Source: Nitrincola schmidtii
Lineage (GTDB): Bacteria > Pseudomonadota > Gammaproteobacteria > Pseudomonadales > Balneatricaceae
Assembly: GCF_008973715.1 (NCBI RefSeq)
Contig: NZ_WBOL01000013.1
Span: 39,085 to 103,084, forward strand
Direction: 5' to 3'
DNA length: 64,000 bases
A model generated the notes under the pieces. The model worked only from the letters and a program-made list of their open reading frames with translations, was not told where the DNA came from and ran no database searches. Shown piece by piece: positions 36,846 to 45,555 of this stretch; position 1 is the first letter of the stretch, and the number at the start of each line of letters is the position of its first letter. A program made the position numbers and the translations under genes.

Positions 36846-37718
36846 TTACTGCGCTGAAGTTCCGCGAGTAACTAATGTAGATATAAATCCAATCAACCTA
36901 TCCAACAAAAACCCAACAATACCGACATACACCAGCGCTAATACAATGTCGCTGATCATCGATGCATTCCAGGCATCCCATATAAAGAAACCAATTCCTA
37001 CGCCACCAATAAGCATTTCTGCCGCGACAATAGCTAGCCAAGATAAACCAATACCAATTCGTAAGCCGGTAAAAATATAAGGCGCTGCAGCGGGAAGCAT
37101 AATTTTCACAAAATACTCATAACCATTTAAAGAAAGCACTCTGGATACGTTGCGATAGTCTTCCGGAATATTTCTAACGCCGACTGATGTATTGATAATG
37201 ATTGGCCAAATAGCTGTAATAAAAATCACAAATATTGCTGAAGGATTACTGTCTTGAAACGCAGCCAGTGATATTGGAAGCCATGCCAACGGGGGGACGG
37301 TTCTTAATATCTGAAAGATCGGATCTAGTCCTCGCATTGCCCAAGTCGACTGACCTACCAAAACGCCCAAGCTGATACCAGCAATAACCGCTAAAGTATA
37401 GCCGTATGCGACACGCTCCAAACTAGCCAGAATCTGCCACCCCATACCAACATCCGTTCCGCCATGATTGTAAAAGGGGTTCACGATCAACTCCCATGTA
37501 TCGGAAACGACTCTGGACGGTGAAGGCAGAGCCGCGCCCGGGGAGGACGTCATCCATTCCCAGATAATGATGAATAAAAAAGCTATAATGAGTGCAGGTA
37601 GAACATTGGTAACGAAACTCTGCCCCATGCGTTTAGATTGAAGAGAAGCCTTATGGAGAAAGTGAACTTTCTGATTGTCCATTAAGGTTCCCGTTGCGTT
37701 TTGAGTATTAACTTTCAT
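36846..37718 (-). CDS. nrtB: Nitrate ABC transporter permease
   Basis: 290 residues with about six membrane helices and the permease EAA-type loop (VAYGYTLAVIAGISLGVLVG, then LRTVPPLAWLPISLAAF). The NrtB hallmark EDYRNVSRVLSLNGYEYF is present. An AGGAG site lies 7 bases before the ATG. Inner-membrane channel for the NrtABD uptake system. Confidence 0.94.
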   Translation of the reverse strand: MKVNTQNATGTLMDNQKVHFLHKASLQSKRMGQSFVTNVLPALIIAFLFIIIWEWMTSSPGAALPSPSRVVSDTWELIVNPFYNHGGTDVGMGWQILASLERVAYGYTLAVIAGISLGVLVGQSTWAMRGLDPIFQILRTVPPLAWLPISLAAFQDSNPSAIFVIFITAIWPIIINTSVGVRNIPEDYRNVSRVLSLNGYEYFVKIMLPAAAPYIFTGLRIGIGLSWLAIVAAEMLIGGVGIGFFIWDAWNASMISDIVLALVYVGIVGFLLDRLIGFISTLVTRGTSAQ

Positions 37719-37743
37719 CTTTATTCTCCTGCAATAACACGGT

Positions 37744-39096
37744 TTAAATACGTGTTATTGCCATGCTATCGAGATAGGCTTGTGGATTTTCAGGATCGAA
37801 TACTTTTCCATCAAAAAATGTTTCGATACCACGAGAGGTACTTTCAGGAATATCACTGGCATCAACGCCTAGCTCTAAAGCAGCAACACGCCATAGGTCT
37901 TCACGATTCACTTGATCTACAAGGGCAGAAGAATCCAACGTAGTTGGTAAATATCCCCAACGTTTATTCTCCGTGAGGAACCATAAGTCGTGACTTTTAA
38001 ACGGATATGAAGCTTGATCTTTCCAATAACGCATCTGATCCGGATGGTTTTCGATCACTTTGCCATTTCCGTAATCAAAATTACCTTCCATACGATCGAC
38101 TATGTCAGCAAAAGGGGCGTGAATATATCGGCGACGAGAACAAATTTCAGCCACTTCACGACGATTTTCGAATTGCTCGCAATAAATTTGCGCTTCCATA
38201 ATCGCTTTTAACAATGCTTTAGTTGAATTAGGATTTGCATCTACATAATCAGCACGCATCGCAAATGCTTTTTCTGGATGATTATGCCAAATCTCTCCTG
38301 TGGTATTAGCGGTATAACCTATACCCTGATTCACTAACTGTTGATTCCAAGGTTCACATACACAAAAGGTATCCATACTGCCAACACGCATGTTAGCTAC
38401 CATTTGTGCGGGAGGAACAACGATTGTCGAAATATCTCTATCAGGGTCAATACCCCCAGCAGCTAACCAATAACGCATCCACATATCATGTGTTCCACCA
38501 GGAAAAGTCATTGCGGCGTTGATAGCATTTCCGCCAGCTCTTTTCGCTGCTAAGGCTTCGCCGAAAACTTTCGTGTCCATGCCTACTTTAAGATCATTAT
38601 ATTCTTGACCTACAGAGATACATTGCCCAGCCAAATTGAGCCGTGCAAGAATATACATAGGTGTTGGAATGTTATTGGCAGTCATCGCACCAGAGGAAAT
38701 AAGGTATGGCATAGGGGTTAATATATGCGCCCCATCAATACCATTTCTGCGAGAGCCTAATACCAAATTATCTCGTGTTGTTCCCCATGAGGATTGTTTC
38801 AGCACTTCAACATCTGTCATACCATGCTTAGCAAAGAATCCTTTCTCCAACGCTACAAATAATGGTGCTGCATCCGTCAATGCAATGAATCCGAGTTTAG
38901 CTGAGGTCGTTTCGAGCGTGCCGAGTGTTGATGCATTAGCACGACTCATTGCCATAGGTAGCATCCCACCTAATGAGGCAGCGCCAGCAACGGCAGCCAA
39001 CCCTCCCATAAAGCGACGGCGATTCGGATTAATCAGCTCTAAGTTAGAGTTAGATTCTGCAACTAATATTTGTTTAGATTCTTTCGTTTTCATCAT
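37744..39096 (-). CDS. nrtA: Nitrate-binding protein NrtA/CmpA family, Tat-exported
   Basis: 450 residues. A twin-arginine signal (NRRRFMGGLAAVAGAASLG, about 25-45) is followed by the NrtA/CmpA binding domain (KLGFIALTDAAPLFVALEKG, VLKQSSWGTTRDNL, DGAHILTPMPYLIS, TFPGGTHDMWMRYWLAAGG). Tat export suggests folding before translocation. It is the first gene of the nrtABD-nirBD operon, behind a terminator-type leader. Two adjacent ATGs share the GGAG site. Confidence 0.95.
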   Translation of the reverse strand: MMKTKESKQILVAESNSNLELINPNRRRFMGGLAAVAGAASLGGMLPMAMSRANASTLGTLETTSAKLGFIALTDAAPLFVALEKGFFAKHGMTDVEVLKQSSWGTTRDNLVLGSRRNGIDGAHILTPMPYLISSGAMTANNIPTPMYILARLNLAGQCISVGQEYNDLKVGMDTKVFGEALAAKRAGGNAINAAMTFPGGTHDMWMRYWLAAGGIDPDRDISTIVVPPAQMVANMRVGSMDTFCVCEPWNQQLVNQGIGYTANTTGEIWHNHPEKAFAMRADYVDANPNSTKALLKAIMEAQIYCEQFENRREVAEICSRRRYIHAPFADIVDRMEGNFDYGNGKVIENHPDQMRYWKDQASYPFKSHDLWFLTENKRWGYLPTTLDSSALVDQVNREDLWRVAALELGVDASDIPESTSRGIETFFDGKVFDPENPQAYLDSMAITRI

Positions 39097-39111
39097 TCAC
39101 TCCAAATAATC

Positions 39112-39172
39112 AAAAAAAAACGGCGTTCACCTCAATCAACTCGTCGTGAAACGAATTAGAGGTGGACGCCGT
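39112..39172 (-). terminator. Leader terminator (NasR-type attenuator) before nrtA
   Basis: Minus-strand arms ACGGCGTCCACCTC (39172-39159) and GAGGTGAACGCCGT (39133-39120) pair at 13 of 14 positions, followed by 8 or more T, ending about 15 bases before the nrtA ATG. A nested hairpin AATTCGT-TTCACG-ACGAGTT has a six-base loop. This fits transcription attenuation relieved by the ANTAR protein NasR encoded just upstream. Confidence 0.85.
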
Positions 39173-39245
39173 TGTCCAGTAGTCTGATTTATTCATCTAA
39201 CATCTATGAAAGAAGCTAGAAAAATATTTACTTTGATTAAGTTAA

Positions 39246-39261
39246 AGCAGAATGCATGCCA
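39246..39261 (-). promoter_or_regulatory. Sigma-54 promoter of the nrt-nir operon
   Basis: TGGCATGCATTCTGCT on the minus strand keeps the obligatory GG-N10-GC of -24/-12 promoters. Transcription would begin near 39236, giving a ~140-base leader. Confidence 0.7.
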
Positions 39262-39336
39262 GAAAAATAAATACAATTAAAAACAGTTATTTATATTAAA
39301 CAGAGAAGTATTGACAGAAATTATCTTGTAAAAATT

Positions 39337-39351
39337 GCACATTAATTGTGC
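39337..39351. promoter_or_regulatory. NtrC-type site upstream of nrtA
   Basis: GCAC-ATTAATT-GTGC matches the NtrC half-site pattern GCAC-N7-GTGC, about 75 bases upstream of the sigma-54 promoter. Confidence 0.6.
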
Positions 39352-39402
39352 GCCATGCACTGAAAAAAGTCATAAAAACGATAATAAATGAGATATTCAT
39401 CT

Positions 39403-40668
39403 TTATTTTTTGCGCAACAACATATTTGTACGCTCGATAATAATCTCGGCAACATCCAATAAACGTAAGTTTTGTTCCATCGCAGATTGACGAATCTGTC
39501 GATAAGCTTGCTCTTCAGTTAACCCTTGATAATCTATGAGTAATCCCTTAGCCCTTTCTATGATTTTTCGCTCTACTAGTGCTTGGCGTGCTTGCTGCAA
39601 CTCATCACTCACCTCCTGTAAGCGCAAGGATTGCACTTTAAGTAGTTCATATACTGAACGACCCATTGGAGGCATTTCATCCAGTTTGCTAGCATCATAG
39701 CCATGTGCAGACTCCCTAAGAAAACTGAGAGAAGCATTTAACGTTTCTGAATTAAGGCAGTTGAGTAGGTAATGATGATTTCTTAGATCGCATTTTGCTC
39801 CATCTAACTTTAGCTGGCATAGTGACAACAAATCAGAAGCAAGCAACTCCTCTATTTCTTTTAGTGAGTCAATTCGACAGGTTGCTACTTCATACCATAG
39901 CTCACTGAAAGCTGACGGAACTAGCTCGCTAGCATTTGATCTAGCAACGATTTTGCGCAGTCTGTTTAATTCAGAAGAACATTCATGAACCATTAAAGCT
40001 TCCCATCTAGCCAAAGGTCCCGGACTACTATGATCAGCAAAAGTCTCGAAACATCGCGCTTGGGCCTCAATCAAATGATGAAGTTTTTGCTGATCTTCTA
40101 GTTCAAAATGTCCTGCTGCGAAGCCACTCGCTCCCCAAGCACGCTCTTGCCCCGCCAGTTCTTTACCCTGCATAAAGTTGAACATAGCCACCAATGCGCG
40201 AGTAATATCGGGATCTGTTGCCGTGTCTGCCGCTTCAAATACAACAGACAATAGTCCAGCAATTAAATCGCTCATCAGTCGGGTAAACTCTTTTACTTTT
40301 ATGCGCAAGTTTACCGCCCGCTCACGAATATCGAACAAAGAGTCTAGGCCATGTATGACATAGGCTATGCGTGTATACAAACGCACACTTCCGGATTGAT
40401 GACAATTGCCCAGATCTAGGGCTGCAAAACGCTGACGTAATAACAATTCCTGTTGCTTACAATGTTCTATTTGTTCCAACCTCTGCAGCCCAAAGCGATT
40501 TCCTTCTGAAGCAATGAACACATTGGTCAAGCCTCTTTCTCGCTGTAGCATATGAACTAGCTGGCTAATACTGCGTACCAACTCACCCGTCATTAATAAC
40601 TCTTCTAAATTAGCAATTTCACAGCGTTTCGATGCTAATAAAAAATCTTTTGCACTGCTTGAAGGCAT
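39403..40668 (-). CDS. nasR: Nitrate/nitrite-responsive antiterminator NasR (NIT-ANTAR)
   Basis: 421 residues. A large all-helical NIT sensor domain (about 30-310; RSISQLVHMLQRERGLTNVF carries the typical Arg-rich nitrate-sensing helix) is followed by an ANTAR RNA-binding domain (about 350-415; QALVERKIIERAKGLLIDYQ, EEQAYRQIRQSAMEQNLRLL). By homology to Klebsiella NasR it binds leader RNA when nitrate or nitrite is present and prevents termination. Terminator leaders occur on both sides, before nrtA and before nasA. Confidence 0.93.
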   Translation of the reverse strand: MPSSSAKDFLLASKRCEIANLEELLMTGELVRSISQLVHMLQRERGLTNVFIASEGNRFGLQRLEQIEHCKQQELLLRQRFAALDLGNCHQSGSVRLYTRIAYVIHGLDSLFDIRERAVNLRIKVKEFTRLMSDLIAGLLSVVFEAADTATDPDITRALVAMFNFMQGKELAGQERAWGASGFAAGHFELEDQQKLHHLIEAQARCFETFADHSSPGPLARWEALMVHECSSELNRLRKIVARSNASELVPSAFSELWYEVATCRIDSLKEIEELLASDLLSLCQLKLDGAKCDLRNHHYLLNCLNSETLNASLSFLRESAHGYDASKLDEMPPMGRSVYELLKVQSLRLQEVSDELQQARQALVERKIIERAKGLLIDYQGLTEEQAYRQIRQSAMEQNLRLLDVAEIIIERTNMLLRKK

Positions 40669-40768
40669 GATGCACTCCGAAATCGTGATTTACTGAATTA
40701 CTGCAAGTTTTATTCCAATAGCTATTCGCCCAAATACAAGACACGGCAACAGAATGACTCGAATTAAC

Positions 40769-40786
40769 TGCACCACGTTAGGGCAT
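40769..40786. promoter_or_regulatory. NtrC-like site upstream of nasA
   Basis: TGCACCACGTTAGGGCAT is close to the TGCACC-N5-GGTGCA pattern and lies about 65 bases before the -24 element. Confidence 0.45.
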
Positions 40787-40849
40787 AGACAACATCACGA
40801 GAGGATTGAAAAAATACTTATATATTGTTTTTATTAATGAAAAGTATAT

Positions 40850-40865
40850 AGGCATAATTTTTGCT
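40850..40865 (+). promoter_or_regulatory. Sigma-54 promoter of nasA
   Basis: AGGCATAATTTTTGCT has GG-N10-GC spacing and a TTGCT -12 element. The predicted start is near 40876, giving a ~130-base leader. Confidence 0.65.
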
Positions 40866-40889
40866 TATTGTTTTGTATAGATTTTCTCA

Positions 40890-40920
40890 GATGATTTAAG
40901 AACCCATTCAAAAAATCATC
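40890..40920 (+). promoter_or_regulatory. Upstream leader hairpin before nasA
   Basis: GATGATTT (40890-40897) pairs with AAATCATC (40913-40920). It lies between the predicted transcription start and the terminator hairpin, where the NasR-binding hairpin is found in the Klebsiella nasF leader. Confidence 0.5.
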
Positions 40921-40941
40921 ACTACTCATCGTGGCAACGGC

Positions 40942-40994
40942 GCCCGCACCATTACTCTGCTTACTGCAGAAGTGATAGGTGCGGGCTTTTTTTT
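40942..40994 (+). terminator. Leader terminator (attenuator) before nasA
   Basis: GCCCGCACC (40942-40950) pairs with GGTGCGGGC (40978-40986), extended inward by ATTACT/AGTGAT and CTGC/GCAG, then eight T. It ends 13 bases before the nasA ATG. Confidence 0.88.
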
Positions 40995-41007
40995 GGGGAT
41001 AACGCCT

Positions 41008-43647
41008 ATGAAACATCGAACTACCTGTCCCTATTGTGGTGTCGGTTGTGGGGTCACTGCCGAATTAAATAACCATTACCTACTCAATGTCGCTGGTGAT
41101 CTTGAGCATCCAGCTAATTATGGACGCTTATGCATTAAGGGGTCGACACTGCACAAAACAACCACTACCAACTCTCGTTTGCTCATGCCCAGTATCGAAG
41201 GTCGTGCCACAGACTGGGATACTGCTCTTAATACCGTCGCTACGCAAATACGCAAAACCGTTGATCAATATGGACCCAATAGTGTTGCCATGTACCTATC
41301 AGGTCAATTACTGACGGAAGACTACTATGTCGCCAATAAGTTAATGAAAGGTTTTATTGGTTCTGCTCAGGTCGATACTAATTCACGTTTATGCATGGCC
41401 TCAACCGTTGCAGGCCACAAGCGTGCGTTCGGGGCAGATGCAGTTCCAGGTTGCTATGAAGATCTGGAAAATGCAGATTTGATTCTACTGGTAGGATCAA
41501 ATGCGGCATGGAATCATCCTATTCTCTACCAACGCATCCAAGCTGCTAAGCAAACCAATCCAGCACTTCGTGTCGTGGTTATCGACCCTAGAAAAACAGC
41601 TAGCTGCGATATCGCTGATCTTCATTTACCCCTTCGGCCCGGGAGCGACGCAGCACTCTTTAATGCCCTGTTAGTCTTCTTAGCCGATCAAGGCCATCTC
41701 AATGAGGAATTTATCGCGGAACATACTGAAGGGTTTGCAGAAGCCCTATCTTCTGCTAAAACTGACATACCCAACCTTGCGATAGCTGCAGAGAAAACCG
41801 ATCTAAAGCAGCATGATCTGAGTGAGTTTTTTCAATGGTTTGCAATAACACCTCGCACCGTTTCTTTATTTTCACAAGGCGTGAATCAATCTAGCTCCGG
41901 TACTGATAAGGTCAACAGCTTAATCAATTGCCACTTAGCAACGGGTCGAATCGGCAAACCTGGCAGTACTCCCTTTTCTCTGACGGGGCAACCCAATGCC
42001 ATGGGTGGTCGTGAAGTGGGTGGCCTTGCCAATCAATTGGCCGCGCACATGGACTTCAACGAAGACAATGTTGACCGAGTGAAGCGCTTTTGGAATGCAA
42101 CAAACATGGCCAAGGAGCCTGGTCTTAAAGCACTGGATATGTTTAAAGCCATAGACCAAGGTGAGATTAAAATCATTTGGATTATGGCCACTAACCCTCT
42201 GGTCAGTTTACCGGATACACATCTCATACGCAGGGCATTAAAACGCTGTGATCTGGTCATTGTGTCCGAATCTATGGCTGAAACAGATACACTTAAATTA
42301 GCCGACATCTGCTTGCCAGCTTCTAGCTGGAGTGAAAAAAACGGGACTGTCACCAATTCAGAACGCTGCATCTCGCGGCAACGCGGTCTGTTACCGCCTC
42401 CTGGAGAAGCTCGACATGATTGGCAAATTATCTGTGATGTAGCGAAACGTTTGGGTTTTGCTGATGCCTTCGACTACCAGGATCCTGCCGATATTTTTGC
42501 TGAACACGCCGCATTATCAGGATATGAAAATACTGGCAGTCGTTGCTTTGATATCAGTGAGTTAAGCAAATTAAGCAAGGTTGAATATGATCATCTGGAG
42601 CCTATTCAATGGCCTGTCAATACTGCTACTCCTTATGGTACACAACGTTTGTTTTGTGATGGACAATTTTATACCCCATCAGGCAAGGCTCGACTAATAC
42701 CCATCTGTTCACAAGATCCGATTCAATGTTTAACTCAGGATCAGCCCTTACGTCTTAATACCGGACGAATTCGCGACCAATGGCACACAATGACTCGAAC
42801 GGGTAGAGCAGCTAGCTTGTTTCGTCATCGCTACGAACCTTTTATTGAACTCCATCCGGAGAATGCCCGCATGCATAATCTAGAGGATATGGATTTGGCA
42901 ACGCTTACGAACAGTCAAGGGCACTTTACTGGCAGAGTTCGCGTCACCAAAGCACAAAGATTTGGAGAGGCTTTTGTACCTATGCATTGGACAGAGTCTT
43001 TTAGCAGTGAAGGTCGTTGTAATAGTCTGATTCAATCGGTAGCCGATCCTATTTCAGGCCAACCTGAGTCCAAACAGGGTGCGGTCAAACTGTCAAAATA
43101 TAAGACAGCTTGGCAAGCAAGGTTGTTAACAACAAAAGCATTACCGGTAAATTTGCGCGGTTACTGGGCACGTGTGCCACAGGAAAACTCGATGGGCTAT
43201 GTATTAGCCGATACCCTTTTACCAACAAACTGGAACGACTGGTGCTTAAAGCATCTCGGTAAAAAGGCAGATATGCAGTTAGAGAGTAATCCTACGGGCA
43301 CACTGCATGCCTACGCATTAGAAAACGGCAGGCTTTTGTGGCTTCTGTTGGTTTCACCCTTCAATATTTTCCCCGAATTTAAAGACCTGGACCGGCAGTT
43401 TGCTCGCTCGACTCTGACTGACTCTCAAAAACTTAATCTACTGAAAAGCGATCCTAGTACCACACCTGCAGAGTTGATCTGTAGTTGCTTTCAAGTGGAT
43501 GACTATAGCATCAGAAAATCTATTCAAACTGGTTGCGATAGCATTGAAATGCTGGGCAAAACTCTGCAATGCGGGACCAACTGTGGCTCCTGTATACCTG
43601 AACTCAAGGCGCTGTTAGCGCAGGAGGCTGAAGATGTTACTCAATAA
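41008..43647 (+). CDS. nasA: Assimilatory nitrate reductase catalytic subunit
   Basis: 879 residues from the ATG at 41008 (MKHRTTCPYCGVGCGV); an upstream in-frame start would lie inside the attenuator. The N-terminal [4Fe-4S] motif CPYCGVGC plus a later Cys (GRLCIKG) precede the Mo-bis-MGD domains (DTNSRLCMAS, NAAWNHPILYQRI, PASSWSEKNGTVTNSER, LNTGRIRDQWHTMTRTGR). A C-terminal BFD-like [2Fe-2S] domain (ICSCFQVDDYSIRK, CGTNCGSC) accepts electrons. No NasB reductase gene is adjacent, so ferredoxin or flavodoxin may be the donor. Reduces nitrate to nitrite for NirBD. It overlaps cobA by 14 bases. Confidence 0.95.
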   Translation: MKHRTTCPYCGVGCGVTAELNNHYLLNVAGDLEHPANYGRLCIKGSTLHKTTTTNSRLLMPSIEGRATDWDTALNTVATQIRKTVDQYGPNSVAMYLSGQLLTEDYYVANKLMKGFIGSAQVDTNSRLCMASTVAGHKRAFGADAVPGCYEDLENADLILLVGSNAAWNHPILYQRIQAAKQTNPALRVVVIDPRKTASCDIADLHLPLRPGSDAALFNALLVFLADQGHLNEEFIAEHTEGFAEALSSAKTDIPNLAIAAEKTDLKQHDLSEFFQWFAITPRTVSLFSQGVNQSSSGTDKVNSLINCHLATGRIGKPGSTPFSLTGQPNAMGGREVGGLANQLAAHMDFNEDNVDRVKRFWNATNMAKEPGLKALDMFKAIDQGEIKIIWIMATNPLVSLPDTHLIRRALKRCDLVIVSESMAETDTLKLADICLPASSWSEKNGTVTNSERCISRQRGLLPPPGEARHDWQIICDVAKRLGFADAFDYQDPADIFAEHAALSGYENTGSRCFDISELSKLSKVEYDHLEPIQWPVNTATPYGTQRLFCDGQFYTPSGKARLIPICSQDPIQCLTQDQPLRLNTGRIRDQWHTMTRTGRAASLFRHRYEPFIELHPENARMHNLEDMDLATLTNSQGHFTGRVRVTKAQRFGEAFVPMHWTESFSSEGRCNSLIQSVADPISGQPESKQGAVKLSKYKTAWQARLLTTKALPVNLRGYWARVPQENSMGYVLADTLLPTNWNDWCLKHLGKKADMQLESNPTGTLHAYALENGRLLWLLLVSPFNIFPEFKDLDRQFARSTLTDSQKLNLLKSDPSTTPAELICSCFQVDDYSIRKSIQTGCDSIEMLGKTLQCGTNCGSCIPELKALLAQEAEDVTQ

Positions 43648-44398
43648 TATCAATCAAGCTAATGGCGTTGTTTCATTAGTCGGTGCTGGCCCTGGTGACC
43701 CTGAATTGATCACGAGAAAAGGATGGAGATTGATTTTGGAAGCGGATGTACTGATCTACGATGCACTGGTCAGCGAAGAGCTACTTGCTGAAATTCCACC
43801 CAGCATTCCAAAAATTTACGTTGGAAAGCGTAAGGGTCAACACAGCATGTCACAAGATGCCATCTGTCATTTATTGATCAAGCATGCCCGATTGGGAAAA
43901 CAGGTAGTTCGCTTAAAAGGCGGTGATCCGCTGGTGTTTGGCAGAGTCACCGAAGAAATGCAGGCACTCCAACAAGCAGGGATCTCATTTACACTGGTTC
44001 CAGGCATTACCGCGGCGGCTGGCTGTGCTGCCAGCTGTTATTTTTCACTCACTGAACGAAATATCGCAACCAGTGTGCGCTTTATCACTGCACACACCTG
44101 TGATGATCGGGAAACCTCATGGGCTGATCTTGTACGCCGCGACGAAACCCTGGTTTTTTATATGGGACTATCCAAAGCACCTATCATCAGTATGGAATTA
44201 CAACGCCATGGCTTACCACCCGACTGGCCTGTGTTATTGGTAGAACGAGGCACTCAGAAAAATCAACGTAGCATACGTACAGATTTAGCTAATTTAACAG
44301 TATCGATTAAGCAGAATCACTTAGAAGCACCAACATTAATTTTCGTCGGACAAGTGGTGGCAACTCAACAGATGGATGCGATTATGAGAGCTGCGTAA
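43634..44398 (+). CDS. cobA: Uroporphyrinogen-III C-methyltransferase
   Basis: 254 residues. SUMT fold: VGAGPGDPELITRKGWRLI, VRLKGGDPLVFGRVTEE, VPGITAAAGCAASCYFSLTE, VFYMGLSKAP. Makes precorrin-2, the first step to siroheme. It starts inside the nasA end, so it is coexpressed with nitrate reduction and supports siroheme demand of NirB. It duplicates the C-terminal activity of CysG encoded 14 kb away. Confidence 0.95.
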   Translation: MLLNNINQANGVVSLVGAGPGDPELITRKGWRLILEADVLIYDALVSEELLAEIPPSIPKIYVGKRKGQHSMSQDAICHLLIKHARLGKQVVRLKGGDPLVFGRVTEEMQALQQAGISFTLVPGITAAAGCAASCYFSLTERNIATSVRFITAHTCDDRETSWADLVRRDETLVFYMGLSKAPIISMELQRHGLPPDWPVLLVERGTQKNQRSIRTDLANLTVSIKQNHLEAPTLIFVGQVVATQQMDAIMRAA

Positions 44399-44442
44399 CT
44401 TCCAATGCTTGCTGCAATTTAAAGAATATATAACCATATAGA

Positions 44443-44457
44443 ATATAAAAATTCATA
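44443..44457 (+). promoter_or_regulatory. AT-rich motif upstream of cysD shared with cysI
   Basis: ATATAAAAATTCATA, identical to the minus-strand 32983-32997 site. It lies about 80 bases before cysD. A CysB operator is a reasonable guess. Confidence 0.45.
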
Positions 44458-44537
44458 TATATTCTTTTTTATTTTATAAACACTCATCCATAATCACCCA
44501 CTCGAATCAAACGCTAGACTAATGGAAGTGCATAGAG

Positions 44538-45455
44538 ATGGTGGACATAGCAGAAAATCGATTAACTCATCTAAAACAGCTTGAAGCGGAGAGTATTCAT
44601 ATCATCCGTGAAGTTGCAGCTGAATTTGATAACCCTGTGATGCTCTACTCTATAGGCAAAGACTCTTCGGTGATGCTGCATCTGGCACGCAAGGCCTTTT
44701 ATCCAGGCACACCACCCTTTCCATTATTGCATGTAGATACCACATGGAAATTCCGGGAGATGATTCAGTTTCGTGATCACATGGCTCGTGAAGCGGGGAT
44801 GGACTTGATTGTTCATATCAACTCTGAAGGCGTGGCGATGGGGATCAATCCCTTTGATCATGGTTCGCAAAAGCACACTGACATCATGAAAACTCAAGCG
44901 CTAAAGCAAGCGTTGAATCAATACAAGTTTGATGCGGCCTTTGGCGGTGCTCGTCGAGATGAAGAAAAATCTCGCGCTAAAGAACGTATCTTCTCGTTTC
45001 GCGACAAAAACCACCGCTGGGACCCTAAGAATCAACGTCCCGAACTCTGGAATCTATTTAATACTCGCGTAGATAAGGGAGAAAGTATTCGTGTTTTTCC
45101 TTTGTCTAACTGGACTGAACTGGATATCTGGCAATACATCTATTTAGAAAACATAGACATAGTACCACTTTACTATTCCGCCGTACGTCCCGTTGTCAAT
45201 CGCGACGGCATGCTGATCATGGTAGATGATGAGCGCATGCCATTACGCCCAGAAGAAACACCCGTCATGAAATCGGTTCGCTTTAGAACACTAGGCTGCT
45301 ACCCCCTCACGGGTGCGGTTGAGTCAGAAGCTGACACTCTCGAGGAAATCATTCAAGAGATGTTGTTGGCCACCACCTCAGAACGCCAAGGTCGAGCGAT
45401 TGACCATGATAGTTCTGGGTCGATGGAGCAGAAGAAAATTGAAGGTTATTTCTGA
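44538..45455 (+). CDS. cysD: Sulfate adenylyltransferase subunit 2
   Basis: 305 residues. PP-loop ATP pyrophosphatase fold with [52 protein letters not shown] and a C-terminal GYF. With CysN it forms ATP sulfurylase, activating sulfate to APS. 100 bases separate it from cysN, likely one operon. Confidence 0.97.
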   Translation: MVDIAENRLTHLKQLEAESIHIIREVAAEFDNPVMLYSIGKDSSVMLHLARKAFYPGTPPFPLLHVDTTWKFREMIQFRDHMAREAGMDLIVHINSEGVAMGINPFDHGSQKHTDIMKTQALKQALNQYKFDAAFGGARRDEEKSRAKERIFSFRDKNHRWDPKNQRPELWNLFNTRVDKGESIRVFPLSNWTELDIWQYIYLENIDIVPLYYSAVRPVVNRDGMLIMVDDERMPLRPEETPVMKSVRFRTLGCYPLTGAVESEADTLEEIIQEMLLATTSERQGRAIDHDSSGSMEQKKIEGYF

Positions 45456-45555
45456 CTTAGCCATTTTTAATAAGCCACTTCTACAAAACCACTTCTGAAT
45501 AAGACACTTCAGATTAGTTTTGAAGCGATTTACAGACTGAACAAGGGACAAAAAC

